Origin: Yponomeuta sedellus | Lineage: Eukaryota; Arthropoda; Insecta; Lepidoptera; Yponomeutidae | Assembly (NCBI GenBank): GCA_934045075.1 | Contig: OW203721.1 | Coordinates: 18,954,714 to 19,018,713 of the forward strand | Reading direction: 5' to 3' | DNA length: 64,000 bases | In this document: piece by piece, positions 10,420 to 21,554 of the stretch | Position numbering within the stretch: position 1 is the stretch's first letter | Layout: each line of letters starts with the position of its first letter | Program-made: the position numbers and the translations under genes | The notes under the pieces: generated by a model | Databases searched by the model: none | What the model was told of the DNA's origin: nothing | What the model saw: only the letters and a program-made list of their open reading frames with translations

Positions 10420-13149
10420 AGACTGCGGCCATTTGTCTGCTTCACTCATGAAGGTTCCATCAGTCTTTTTTTGACAACCGTGAGGTACCTAAAGATCTGT
10501 CTAGTTTTGGACAAGGGGTAGCAGTAACTTCGCAGAAACCTTCGACCGTAGATAGAGTAGAACTAGAGTAGAGTAGTTTTACTCCCTCTACGCCTTCGAC
10601 AGTAATGCTGTCCTGCTTTCACTAACCTTCCATAAGAAAAAAAGAGATGGCACTACGTTTATCATTGATGCACCGATTTCAAGGTGCGTACAGGCCCTAC
10701 TGTCAAACGCTACCGACTAGGGATAGACCTAACTCTCCATCGATATCGATAGAAACGTTGAAAAAATTAAGACACCTTGGATTAAATCATGTAATTAATT
10801 AAAATAAATTGCTTTGTATATAAGTTTTAAATCATGTTTTATCAAAGTAACAATAATTTAAAACGCAACACTTTTTATACGAAATAGTTAATTTTTCGTA
10901 ATTCGTCAACGTCAACATAATACTCCGTCTCAGACTTCTTCCTGAAGGCCTATGTTTCAGAATAGAATCCGTAACGACGTCCATATTGACGTTACGTTTC
11001 TTCTTCCCATTTAGTAAAAATACAGATCGAGCTTGAATTAAAAAGTTACCAAAACTTTATGTTTATCTTGCAATGAAATTTGATAAGGAAAATACTATTG
11101 CTAATTGCCAGCAAAACGTATTTAATTATCACAATATTATATTATTATTGCAAGTAATAATTCAGTAATTCGATGGATGCAGTAATTTGATGATGTGTCA
11201 AGTGATGAATTCTGATATTTAAATTCGTTTCGTTGACAGATTTTAGACAACAGGTATAGGGGTTGATGACCACATCAACGAAGGAATTTTCGAACGCAAG
11301 ACTATAAGGATCATCAACGAAGTCAGGCTGCAGTAAATTTGATCAAGAAAGAAGAATATGACCGAGGCATTGGCAGATAACAGACATTTTTGTTCACTTC
11401 CCATGTTCAGTACTGACCTGAAAACAAACAGAAACTTTTAATAAAGGCGTAACTACAAAAGAGAGCTGCTTAAATAATAACGTATTCCACTTTTAAATAC
11501 TTTCGTTTTAGATCTCTTTATAAAAGCTATTTGGGTTACAAGCTACGTCTATTATTGACTGATCCTGATAAGTAATTACATACTTTTAAGTAAAGTACAA
11601 TTTGCATCTATATAGTCAGATATTTTTTGCAATAAGGTGATCACTACATAATTTATTAATTGTGAAACTAACAGCTTTGATGTCCATTCACTTAACATTT
11701 TGTTTTTACCTTTCAACCTTTCTTTATCCATCTATCTATGATTTACACTGTTGGAGAGATGGTTTTTTGTGGGTAAGTCTATGGTAATTTGTATTGTCGT
11801 TCGGTTAGATTTAAATTCAGGACAAACATAAAACAGCTGATGGGGTTTGGAAAACAAATTGTTTACACGTAGAAGTCTTAATATAAGCAACATCGTGATG
11901 TGGGAAATTCGCGCTTGTTTTTTTGATATTATCAATTCTCATATCACACTGTTTACTTATTACGATTTAGAAATACTGAAATAAAGATAAACTGTAAAAT
12001 GAATTAAATGGATGAAGGCACCACTCGGATGCTGTGGTGCCTGGGACACTGTTTGGATGTAGTAGACTGTACTAAAGAAGTATAGTAAAGGAAAAAAAAT
12101 TGTAAGTTTTCATAGTTATTCTCGTTATGCTCGAGTACAAAATAAACTCCTGGGAGCATCCTATTTTGTAAAAACATATGATAAGTGTATATGAAAAGGT
12201 AGAGGTACATATTCTGTAACAAATGTTTAACTTTCTCACCATTACTTCCATTTTTACTGGTCTAAGGTGGGCACCACATCTTCCTTCAGGCGTGTTCGCA
12301 ATAAAATTCTTTGTCCAAATCACTCGGGTGTAAAGTGCCTTAAGCGCAGTTTACAGTCGTTTTTGTCCTGTTTCTTATTTCTGCGTTTTTGCGTGCTTTT
12401 GCTTTCATTTATCAATTTGGGAAAACTTGAACAAGAAGAAACAATGGATTATGTACTAAGAAGGTGTGATGAACAAGTATCGACTGTACTACTACTGAGG
12501 CGAATTTTTATCGACCATGCTTTTGCCATCCCATCACTAGTACAACCTACAAATGGATTGGTTTATTTTCCTAATTTTAGAGCGTAGGAGGGTTTTAGAA
12601 GCAACAATTGCGGTAATTTTGGTTAATGAGTCATTAGGAAGTTTATTTACAAAGTGATATTTTATCCGTTGGTCCTTTTACGCGAGAAAACATAGGTTTT
12701 AGGTACTCACCTTTGGAAGTTCATATTATAATCTCCGTTTTCTTTGTTTCTTATGTGACCTGCAGCCACCAAGCACTTTTCACCTCATTGTGCATTTATT
12801 CTACAATATCCCAGGGTAAGTTGTTTGCACCAAAATATTTTATTTATTACAATTTTCTAAAATAATCCGACGACGTCTTCACAGATTTTGCACTTGCGAT
12901 AACCCGACTAAATTTGAAAACATTCAAAGTGCTGCCACTATTGTAAGTTACATTATCATCTTAATTTGGACTCTTACTCAGGGCATGAGGGCATCGTTTT
13001 GACAATTAGGCCTGTACGCTGTCACGTGACCATCGTTTCTTCTATTGGTTTAATTGTTCTGTGGTTTTGGACAAGTGGACAGTCTTGTTCTAGGGTGTTC
13101 TGTGGTTTAATCTGTGTTTGTGGATAAAGGTACTCTGTGGTCTGTGGTC
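10420..13149. other. AT-rich spacer between LINE A and LINE B
   Basis: No gene was recognised. A piece at about 10440-10500 is related to the foldback element at 1938-2145. A piece near 12004-12060 (complement of GTCCCAGGCACCAC) resembles part of the SINE-like repeat at 58150-58370. Frames near 12267-12587 and 13022-13219 show no recognisable domain. Confidence 0.5.
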
Positions 13150-13161
13150 TTGTTGCACGGC
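13150..13161 (+). repeat. Target-site duplication of LINE B, left copy
   Basis: TTGTTGCACGGC, identical to 20114-20125, abuts the T-rich start of the element. Confidence 0.9.
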
Positions 13162-13296
13162 GTTTTTTTTTTTGGCGGGCTTTTGAAGAGGATAGGCGCG
13201 TTTTTTGAAAATTTTTCAATAATATTTCTGAAAATTGTTAAAACTCGATAAACTTACGCTAAAAGTATTTAAAACATCGTCGTTAGGTTCGGCGAG

Positions 13297-14463
13297 ATGA
13301 AAGATCGCCCGGGGGCAAAGCCCCCTGGGCTTTCCGAGGATGAACCTCCTCCCAAATTAAAGAGGGGGCGAACTGAGGACCATGGACGCGAACATCACGG
13401 CGAGCAGCAGCAGGATGATGGATTCAAGCCATATCTGAAACCAGGTTACAGGCGGCTGTACGCGGAAAATTTGGTGAGCGATGAATTCATTGTCTTTGTT
13501 GAATCCGAAAATGGCAGAATTGGTAATAAAAACCCTGACCAGCTAAACACGATCTTCAAAAATGACGTCAAGGGCGTGGTGGGCATCAAGCGCATCAATG
13601 CTAATAAAATTGGTGTGTGCTTTGGACAAGCTTCCAATGCGAACAACTTCCTGACGAATGACGAACTGCTGAAGAAACAGGGCTTTAGAGCCTATATTCC
13701 CGCGAGGTCTGTAGAGACTATTGGGGTCCTTCGCTTCGTTCCAACAAGTATCACGAATGAAGAACTGTTTAAGAAACTTGCAGCAGAATTTGAAATTGTA
13801 GGCGTAAGGCGCTTTACCCGCAAGGTCAACGGAGAAATTGTTCCGTACAGTTCAGTGTCTGTGACTTTCTTGTCACAGACACTACCGGAGTATGTATACC
13901 TAGATCTGTATAGATTTAAGGTCAATGAGTACAGAGCACCACTTCTGCAGTGCTTTAAGTGCTTCAGATTTAACCATGGAGCGAAGTTCTGTAAGGGACT
14001 GCAGAAGTGCTCTATCTGCTCTGGTGAGCACCACTTCACAAAATGCGACAAAGAGGATGAATTGAAATGTATCAACTGCCAAGGGCCTCACTTGGCAATT
14101 TCCAGAGACTGTCCAGTTAAAAAAAACAAGTTAGAAGAACATGTTAATAGGACTAACTATGCAAAAATTGCTGCTTCAGCCAAAAAACAAGACAATATTG
14201 TCAAAAACTACAACTCGAACTTCCCTCCACTGAAAGCCAAGCCTTCGCCAATGATTGCTAAGGCTCCCACAAAACCCATAGTAACAGAACCTCCACAACT
14301 TGTGATCTCAAATTCAAATTTAGTCAAAGAAATAGTCAAGAGCGACTTCATCTTAAATGGTTTGGTAGGAGCTTTGGTAACATTGGCGAATGGTAATTTG
14401 CCCAAAATCAATGCTTCCATTGTGCAGGAAGTGTTGATTAAATCACTACAGAATAATGGATAA
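13297..14463 (+). CDS. LINE B ORF1: Gag-like zinc-knuckle protein
   Basis: A 388-residue intact frame with a hydrophilic, acidic/basic N-terminus followed by a conserved block shared with LINE A (KPYLKPGYRRLY, IGNKNP, KRINANKI). Three zinc knuckles lie at about residues 212-262 (CFKCFRFNHGAKFC, CSICSGEHHFTKC, CINCQGPHLAISRDC). The role is RNA binding and chaperoning for retrotransposition. The last codons overlap ORF2 by 8 bases (ATGGATAA, 14456-14463), which suggests the second ORF is reached by reinitiation. The ATG follows a 135-bp leader. The frame is complete, with no stop or shift. Confidence 0.9.
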   Translation: MKDRPGAKPPGLSEDEPPPKLKRGRTEDHGREHHGEQQQDDGFKPYLKPGYRRLYAENLVSDEFIVFVESENGRIGNKNPDQLNTIFKNDVKGVVGIKRINANKIGVCFGQASNANNFLTNDELLKKQGFRAYIPARSVETIGVLRFVPTSITNEELFKKLAAEFEIVGVRRFTRKVNGEIVPYSSVSVTFLSQTLPEYVYLDLYRFKVNEYRAPLLQCFKCFRFNHGAKFCKGLQKCSICSGEHHFTKCDKEDELKCINCQGPHLAISRDCPVKKNKLEEHVNRTNYAKIAASAKKQDNIVKNYNSNFPPLKAKPSPMIAKAPTKPIVTEPPQLVISNSNLVKEIVKSDFILNGLVGALVTLANGNLPKINASIVQEVLIKSLQNNG

Positions 14464-17400
14464 ATCATTTATTACAATAGTACAGTTTAATGTAGAAGGA
14501 GTTATTAACAAGAAGCCATTATTAATTTCATTTTTATTAAATAATGATGTAGACGTTTGTCTTTTAAATGAGACTTGGCTTAGGAACAATAGCACTTTTA
14601 ATATTCCTAATTACAATATAATTCGACAAGACGGGAAAGATGGACGAGGAGGTGTAGCAATTTTAGTTAAATCCAATTTGAAATTCTCTACTGTCTCTGT
14701 TCCTTTTTACAATTTTATGCATTCTGCTGCAATAATCTTACAAACCAATGCTGGTAATTTATCAATTCTCTGTAGTTATATACCGCCTCCTAATGATAAC
14801 CGTAGATTTCAGTGCAGAAGACTCAAACAGATTTTGAATATGTTACCGAAACCAATGCTTTTTTCGGGCGATCTCAACGCCCATCACGTCGCTTTTGGGT
14901 GTTTGAGGTCTAACTCTCGCGGTAATGAGATCTATAACACACTCGATGAGTATGATCTATGTATATTAAACACTGGTTTTCCTACCACTGTAGGTAGTCC
15001 TTCTAAAATGCCTTCTGCAATTGATATTTCTTCTGTCAGTCCTTCTGTTGCTCCTCTTTGCGAGTGGACAGTTCATGATGATGCGATGGGCAGCTATCAT
15101 TTTCCAACAGTTATAACAATTCACACCACAATTCATAAATACGATATTGGTAATTCCGCTGATCGATATCTTTATAATAAAGCAGATTGGCAGGCTTATG
15201 CATCTGAAACAGAGAGAATATTAGGGCAATTTAATATAGACAGTAGTAACCCAGTCAAAACTTACAATGATTTTTGCGAAGAACTTAATCAGATTAAAGA
15301 TGTCACTATTCCAAAGCTAAGGAAAACTAATAGCATTGTCATTAAAAAGCCTGTTCCTTGGTGGGACAATGAATGCTCAGATGCTGTTAATAAAAGTAAA
15401 GAAGCTCTAAATATGTATAGAAGTAATGGTAATATGTCGAGTTACATTGAATATAAAAAATTAAATGCTTTTAAAAAAAGATTATTAAAAGAAAAGAAGA
15501 AATACGGATGGACTAAATTAGTTGAATCTTTTAACAGGTATACACCTATAAGCACTATTTGGAATTACATCAAAAGATTCAAACGTGTAACATTACCCAA
15601 AATGCCCAAAAACGACGAATGGATTCCAGCCTTCATTGATAAATATGCTCCACCGTCTCCTCCTGAAAAAAACATAGACATAAACTCATTAAATGAAATC
15701 TTTAATAACACAGGGAATAGTAATTGTGCTCATCTTTCAGAACCATTTTCCTTTGCAGAATTCACATTTGCTATCAAATATAGAAAAGATACAACCCCAG
15801 GATTAGATGACATTCCTTACAAGCTTATTAGGAACATGCATGTTGATGCCCAAAAATCGTTATTGGAAATGTACAATGTATTGTGGATGACTCAGTCCAT
15901 TCCTGAAGCTTGGAAAACACAATGCGTTATTCCTATATTGAAACCAGACAAGTCTAGTGATGACTTTAATTCATATAGACCAATTTCTTTATCCTCATGT
16001 GTAGGTAAATTGTTTGAGTTTATGCTTAAAACCAGATTAGACCATTACGTAGAGCAGAATAAAATCTTACCAGAGCAGCAATTCGGCTTCAGGAAGGGTC
16101 GTAGTGCTACAGAGAGCTTTACTTCACTCATCTCTGACATCAGGAATTCCTTTCACAGCCAATCAGCCACCGTATGTGCATTTCTTGATGTACAGGGAGC
16201 TTTTGATAATGTTGATCCATCTGTATTGGCAGGAATTTTATCAGAGATTGGTATGCCAGGACATGTCTGTAAATGGATATTTCATTTTCTTTATGATAGG
16301 ACTATGTATGTTAAATTTAACAACATACTACACGGACCAGGACAAGTTTTTAAAGGTACTATGCAAGGAGCAACCATATCCCCTTTATTGTACAATATTT
16401 ATACATCTCAGATAAATAAATATCTGACCCAGACTGGAGTTCAATTCCTGCAGTATGCAGATGATTTGTTAATATACTCTGTACATAAGGATGTAAATAT
16501 AGCTGTAAATAATTTAAATTTAGCCCTCTCTCAAGTGCATAATTATTATTTTAATAAGCTCAAATTGGTTATAAATCCATTAAAGAGTGGAGCTATGCTT
16601 TTCTCCAAAAGGCTTTCTCCTTGTAATAGTTTGGTAGAATACAATAATCTCCCTATACCTTGGTTGAAAGAAAAGAAGTTTCTTGGTATATTGCTGGATC
16701 ATAGGCTAACATTTGAATCTCACATAAATTATATCATCAAAAACGCCTCCAAAGCCCTTAATATACTTCGGTCTCTGGCAGGAGTACATTGGGGGTCTGA
16801 CCCAAAAATATTATCTATGTTATATAAGAGCATTATGCGCAGCCATTTCGATTATAGCTCAATTGCTTATATGGGGGCAAGCCTTGCTTTGCTGAAGAAA
16901 TTAGAAGTTATTCAGAATAAAGCTTTGAGAATTATTACAGGGGCTATGTGCTCTACTCCAATTAATGCAATGCAATGTGAGGCTTGCATTCCCCCTTTAC
17001 ATCTTAGACGTCTACAGCTAGCTGAAAGGTTCTGTTTGAAAATGTTAACTAAAAATAATAGAGTTGTCTTAGATCACATTTTACCAATGCATGCCACTGA
17101 ATTGGGCAATTCAGTGGCTCCTTATGCAAATTTTAATCAGATATTAAATGGTAACATACCAACCTTATTAAGAATAGTTTTACATTTGAATGATTTAACA
17201 AAAAATTTGCATCAGGATAATTTGTGGCCCCTCTATAGGATGGATCTCGATATTCTATTGAAAAATAATTTTGTACATAAACCATGCATTACGAACCAAC
17301 AAGATTTACTTGCTTTCCTGGAAAATAATCATCTGTATTCCATCTATACTGATGGCTCTAAAACAGTTGATAGGGTAAACTCAGCATTTTTTGACCCTCA

Positions 17401-18217
17401 GTTAAAGAAAACTAAATGTTTTAAAATTGACACTAGATGTAGCATTTTTACCGCCGAAGCTTATGCTATCCATCAAGCTTTAATTTACGTTCAAAATATT
17501 GATACTTGTAATATAATTATATTTACTGACTCACTCAGTGTATTATTAGCTTTAGAAGGTAACTGCCTTCGTTATAATGTAAATTATCTCATCTATAATA
17601 TAAAGAATTTGTTAAATAGTTTGTTAGTTAGTGGTAAGGTAGTTAAGTTAATGTGGGTACCTGCTCACCGGGGTATCACTGGAAATGAAGTCGTCGATCG
17701 AGCTGCAAATCTGGACCCTGACGAGGATCACTCTACAGACCTCAAATTGCCATTTACTGATCTCCATGTTCATCTGAATGAGAATCTGAAAGCAATATGG
17801 TGCAACTACTGGAATGAGATCAGTAAAGAGAAAGGAAGCTGGTATAGAGACATCCAAGGAAGCCCGCCCGCCCAACCTTGGTACCATCGGAAAAAAGACA
17901 TAAACTGCCGGAAATACATAACCACCCTAAACAGAATGAGATTCGGCCACTGCCAAACCCAAGCTCACCTTTATAGACTCAGCCTAGCCCAAGATTCGAA
18001 CTGCATTTACTGTGGAACTGAAAACGCCGACCTAAACCATCTCGTGCTCAACTGTCAAGAATTTAAATTGCACAGATTAATACTTATCACGGAACTTGAC
18101 ACAATCAGCTGCGAAACGGGTGTCCCTACACCAACTCTTCTTCCAAATCTACTTAGCAATCCTACCTTTTTCGCCCCCTTATATAAATTCATTATGAACA
18201 GTGGAATAAAAATTTAA
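14456..18217 (+). CDS. LINE B ORF2: intact endonuclease-RT-RNase H protein
   Basis: A 1,253-residue open frame. The APE-type endonuclease has Asn near residue 9, Glu in LNETWL, Asp139 in SGDLNAHH and a GSYHFP motif at 212-217, where most relatives have SDH. The reverse transcriptase spans about residues 440-720 with GLDDIPYKL, RPISLSSC, FLDVQGAFDNV and YADD at 667-670. RNase H starts with YTDGSK (Asp966), then the AEAYAI Glu, FTDS Asp and H1071 in VPAHRG. A C-terminal Cys/His motif (C-x2-C-x7-H-x4-C) begins at about residue 1183. Together these cut the target, prime and copy the element RNA and remove the RNA strand. It starts 8 bases inside ORF1. Confidence 0.93.
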   Translation: MDKSFITIVQFNVEGVINKKPLLISFLLNNDVDVCLLNETWLRNNSTFNIPNYNIIRQDGKDGRGGVAILVKSNLKFSTVSVPFYNFMHSAAIILQTNAGNLSILCSYIPPPNDNRRFQCRRLKQILNMLPKPMLFSGDLNAHHVAFGCLRSNSRGNEIYNTLDEYDLCILNTGFPTTVGSPSKMPSAIDISSVSPSVAPLCEWTVHDDAMGSYHFPTVITIHTTIHKYDIGNSADRYLYNKADWQAYASETERILGQFNIDSSNPVKTYNDFCEELNQIKDVTIPKLRKTNSIVIKKPVPWWDNECSDAVNKSKEALNMYRSNGNMSSYIEYKKLNAFKKRLLKEKKKYGWTKLVESFNRYTPISTIWNYIKRFKRVTLPKMPKNDEWIPAFIDKYAPPSPPEKNIDINSLNEIFNNTGNSNCAHLSEPFSFAEFTFAIKYRKDTTPGLDDIPYKLIRNMHVDAQKSLLEMYNVLWMTQSIPEAWKTQCVIPILKPDKSSDDFNSYRPISLSSCVGKLFEFMLKTRLDHYVEQNKILPEQQFGFRKGRSATESFTSLISDIRNSFHSQSATVCAFLDVQGAFDNVDPSVLAGILSEIGMPGHVCKWIFHFLYDRTMYVKFNNILHGPGQVFKGTMQGATISPLLYNIYTSQINKYLTQTGVQFLQYADDLLIYSVHKDVNIAVNNLNLALSQVHNYYFNKLKLVINPLKSGAMLFSKRLSPCNSLVEYNNLPIPWLKEKKFLGILLDHRLTFESHINYIIKNASKALNILRSLAGVHWGSDPKILSMLYKSIMRSHFDYSSIAYMGASLALLKKLEVIQNKALRIITGAMCSTPINAMQCEACIPPLHLRRLQLAERFCLKMLTKNNRVVLDHILPMHATELGNSVAPYANFNQILNGNIPTLLRIVLHLNDLTKNLHQDNLWPLYRMDLDILLKNNFVHKPCITNQQDLLAFLENNHLYSIYTDGSKTVDRVNSAFFDPQLKKTKCFKIDTRCSIFTAEAYAIHQALIYVQNIDTCNIIIFTDSLSVLLALEGNCLRYNVNYLIYNIKNLLNSLLVSGKVVKLMWVPAHRGITGNEVVDRAANLDPDEDHSTDLKLPFTDLHVHLNENLKAIWCNYWNEISKEKGSWYRDIQGSPPAQPWYHRKKDINCRKYITTLNRMRFGHCQTQAHLYRLSLAQDSNCIYCGTENADLNHLVLNCQEFKLHRLILITELDTISCETGVPTPTLLPNLLSNPTFFAPLYKFIMNSGIKI

Positions 18218-18286
18218 AGTGACTGGAAAAACTGAACATTATAGTGAAGTGATACGGAAGTGATAAGTGCTCTTATCTGAAAACTA

Positions 18287-20022
18287 GAGCGCGCGCAAGA
18301 TAACTCTGCGCGCGGTCGAAATCGGAACTAACGAGAGCCGCCATTTTGTCGTTTATGTCAGGTGTCATTACCGGTGCGCTGCTTTCCGTGTATTTATTCA
18401 TTTTCTCAGTAAAAAATCGCCATCAACATGCCGAAAGTGATAAAAAGTTCCGGCAGAGATATTATTTTAAAGGTAAAACGTGCTTGTGAAGAAGAACGAG
18501 ACCATAACGGGCCTTTGATACCGTTTTATAAAGTAAGAGCACGCGTCGCTTATTTGACAGGTAATTTTAGGGTTACCAGAGCATTCAAATATTGCCCATA
18601 TTCAGTGGGAATAATGTTTATTTATGTAGGTCTATTTTAAAGACTATGGGCTTTAGATACAATAAGTGCAACTCTAAACGAAAAGTTTTAATGGAACGCA
18701 GGGATATTGCAGCTTGGAGAGCAAACTATATTTTAAGGCTGCGCAAGAATCGTCGGAAAGAAAATCGACCAGTGATCTATCTTGACGAAACATACATACA
18801 CGCTTCTTACCACCTCGAAAAATGTTGGCAGTCGGAGCAAGAGCCGGGTGTTTTAGCTTCCGATAGCGTCGGTGCAAGGTGGATTATAGCCCATGCCGGA
18901 AGCAAATCTGGGTTTGTTGAAAATGGATTGCTTCTATTTAAATCCAAATCTAAGTCAAGCGATTATCATGATGACATGAACTCTGTAAACTTTATGCGTT
19001 GGATGAAAGAAAAAATTGTTCCAAATTTACCATCGTCTTGCATTGTAGTGATGGATAATGCGTCATACCACTGTACGCAAACTAATAAGGCCCCTACAAT
19101 GGGCAATACAAAAGCAGAACTCAAAGAGTGGCTTACAAAAAATGGAATTGAAATCGATTATTGCTGGACAAAACCGCAATTATACGACTTCATCAAAAGG
19201 CATAAAGGAGAGCCACAGTATGAAGTAGAACAACTGTTAAATGAACATGGACATGAGGTTCTGCGTTTGCCTCCTTATCACTGCGACCTTAACCCTATTG
19301 AAAAAATTTGCGCTACGGTAAAGAGGCGCATTGCAGAAAAAAATGTTTCTCAAGCACCTGGTGAAATAGCCTCAATTACTGAAACGGCTTTCAGTACAGT
19401 TACTATAGAAGAATGGTTGAATGTATGCCTACATGTTGAAAAAATAGAAGATATATATTACGATTCTGATAGGCTATTAGATATAGAAATGGACAAAATT
19501 ATTGTTAATGTTACTGGTGATACATCTGACTCCTCTGACGATGATTCCAGTATGGATGAGGACGAAGATATTGAAATGGAAGGCGTGGACCCATTGGAGG
19601 ACCATTGTTATACCAAATATAAGAGTACTACACGGTATTCAATAAAAGACTTGAAAAATTATATGGAGTTTTAATTTCAAATACAAACCACTCAGAAAAC
19701 ATCGTGTAGAAAAAATGTCGCCTCTAATTTTTGCGAGAATTTTTTATTCGATTTTTTCAACGATTAGCTGTTGGTGCCGGCTGCTATCAGTAGATGGTAG
19801 TCGTTAAGTTAAGACAGAGGCCTAGGGCGGCTTGAAAAACTTCTGTCAGTAAGATCTGCCACTAGTCTTAGTAATACTCTTTCAATGTTCATTAAAGTAT
19901 TAGAATTCCACCACCACTCCAAAATTACCTACAACCGCCTTTTATCAAATGAGGTAACTTGTTCCTTAACCTGGCAACATTAAGTACGCCACCAGTCGCG
20001 CGCAGACTTATCTTGCGCGCAC
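18287..20022 (+). mobile_element. IS630/Tc1-mariner-type DNA transposon nested in LINE B 3' UTR
   Basis: Imperfect terminal inverted repeats of about 28-30 bp face each other (GCGCGCAAGATAA..TCTGCGCGCG at 18291-18318 and its complement at 19995-20022) and are flanked by TA at 18285-18286 and 20023-20024, the duplication expected of this superfamily. The left end has two extra bases. The element is 1,736 bp and encodes one transposase. Its 3' part includes a fragment (about 19757-19930) of the 5S-headed SINE family found elsewhere in the window. Confidence 0.88.
18428..19674 (+). pseudogene. DDE transposase of the nested Tc1/mariner-like element, probably missing part of its N-terminus
   Basis: The likely start is the ATG at 18428 (MPKVIKSSGRDIILKVKRACEEE), a basic helix-turn-helix-like N-terminus that stays open only to 18640. 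The catalytic domain is in another frame from about 18625 to 19674. Catalytic residues are Asp in YLDETY, Asp in VVMDN (codon 19054) and Glu in CDLNPIE (codon 19300). That leaves 81 residues between the last two, far more than the 34-41 of common Tc1 and mariner families. The C-terminus is very acidic (DSSDDDSSMDEDEDIEME). The frame change and short linker suggest an internal deletion of the DNA-binding half; an intron is the alternative. Probably inactive. Confidence 0.7.
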
Positions 20023-20113
20023 TATAATACTATAAAAAACTAATACAATACTCAAGGCTCAAAAGGACACGGATCCAGGGCCGTAAAACCCTTTATTAAA
20101 AAAAAAAAAAAAA

Positions 20114-20125
20114 TTGTTGCACGGC
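20114..20125 (+). repeat. Target-site duplication of LINE B, right copy
   Basis: TTGTTGCACGGC directly after the poly-A tail. That it lies beyond the DNA transposon shows the transposon went into the LINE and not beside it. Confidence 0.9.
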
Positions 20126-21554
20126 TTGCTGAAATTAATTGCCGCATTTCTCTGCAGAGTTCTCCTAACAATGCAATGCGATTAATATTTTTATTTTAAG
20201 TCATTGAGTACTTTTATATTATCGAAATTTATTTGTGGACAATTTGTGTTAGTTGCTGTGGAGTAGTCAGGTATAAGAAATTGTCACATTGTTGACTGTT
20301 GTAACAACACCTTCGATTACTTATTTCGAAACTTGTGTTCGTAGAAGTGGTTAATCCGGTGGGCCTAGAAATAATTAAGTTGAGGTAAGGCAAATTACGC
20401 TTCGGCATTTTCCAATGTTCAAAAAAGTTGGGTTACTATTTTCTAACCAAGCCAATTCAATACCTATGTTTTACCTAGGTATTGAATTGGACAATCCCAT
20501 ACTGACCTCTATGCTGTTAGGTATACACTCGCGAAGTATGTACATAATGAAGACAATATGTACATGGTTATTAACCATGTCTCTCAAAAACATGGCTTAC
20601 AACATGGTATTTTGTTGAGTAACCATAAACATTGAAGTTTTAACCTCTCTGTTTGTGACTGCTATATCTCGTTTATTACATTCAATCTAAGGTGTAAATC
20701 TGTCCCATCTACCTACTTGAGCCATCTACCATTTTTGTACTGAAATTGAGAAAGAATAGATATTTTCTAATGCAAGCAAATGCACTAAATGGGTGCAGCT
20801 CAACCATTCATCCATCTGGCATCTTTGTTGCTAGAAGATTTTGTTTAATTATAGTAAAATTATGAACATTATAAAAATGTTTGGTTTTCTTATGTTTGCA
20901 AGTCTTATAGTAAAAAAATAACTTCCACACAATACATGAACTGGTCCCAAACTAGGATACCCTGTGCTATAGTGACCAGCCAAGAATATCATAAACATAG
21001 AAATACACCCAGATTGAAACCACTTCTGCAAATGTAGGCTTTCTGGTAAGAAATGGCCACTAAAATTTTGAATGTCTTACAGATCCTAATTATTTTTCAA
21101 AATAGTTTATGAACTGTGAATGTGTGGGATTCAATGTGTAAAAGCAGTGTTAACCAACCACTAATCATTGTGATTTTTCAGGAATACAGCCATCCGTAAG
21201 CTGTCCTACATCATCTGTAGCTGTGTAAGTGATGGATAAAGAGTAAGTAACTATGAAAATGTTAATGATTATTATAAAATTATGCTTACTAATTTCTGTT
21301 AAGAAGCTCACTGATGGAAATAGAATAAATATGCCTTTTTAGGGTTCCATAGTCAACAAGAGACTAGCTTCCCCTTCACGTTTATAGTCCATCCATCTGA
21401 CAATTCAATTGAAATATTTTTATTATTCATTGTATGAAATGAGCCTTTATTTCCAAATTGAATTTTTACATATTTTAAATATTTAAATTAAAAGAAATTA
21501 TTTAGACATTAATAACATGCTATACTAATGATCATATAAAATTGCATAATTATG
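20126..21554. other. AT-rich spacer with a perfect small hairpin
   Basis: No gene was recognised. At 20452-20490 the sequence CCAATTCAATACCT is followed after a short loop by its exact complement. Repeated ACATGG/CCATGT words follow at 20565-20605. The rest shows nothing identifiable. Confidence 0.5.

Larger units (their letters stand above)
13162..20113 (+). mobile_element. LINE B: full-length non-LTR retrotransposon with both ORFs intact, carrying a nested DNA transposon
   Basis: A perfect 12-bp duplication, TTGTTGCACGGC, occurs at 13150-13161 and 20114-20125 and brackets a T-rich 5' end (TTTTTTGGCGGG box shared with LINE A) and a poly-A tail at about 20097-20113. The interior holds ORF1, ORF2 and a 3' UTR split by a TA-flanked DNA transposon (18287-20022). 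Without that insert the LINE is about 5.2 kb, close to LINE A. Both ORFs are unbroken, so the copy could have been active until, or even after, the 3' UTR insertion. The clade is inferred as the RNase H-bearing I superfamily. Confidence 0.92.

Noticed and set aside
12267..12587. 106-codon frame in the spacer between the two LINEs
   Set aside because: No recognisable domain, odd composition and no splice or repeat context to support it.
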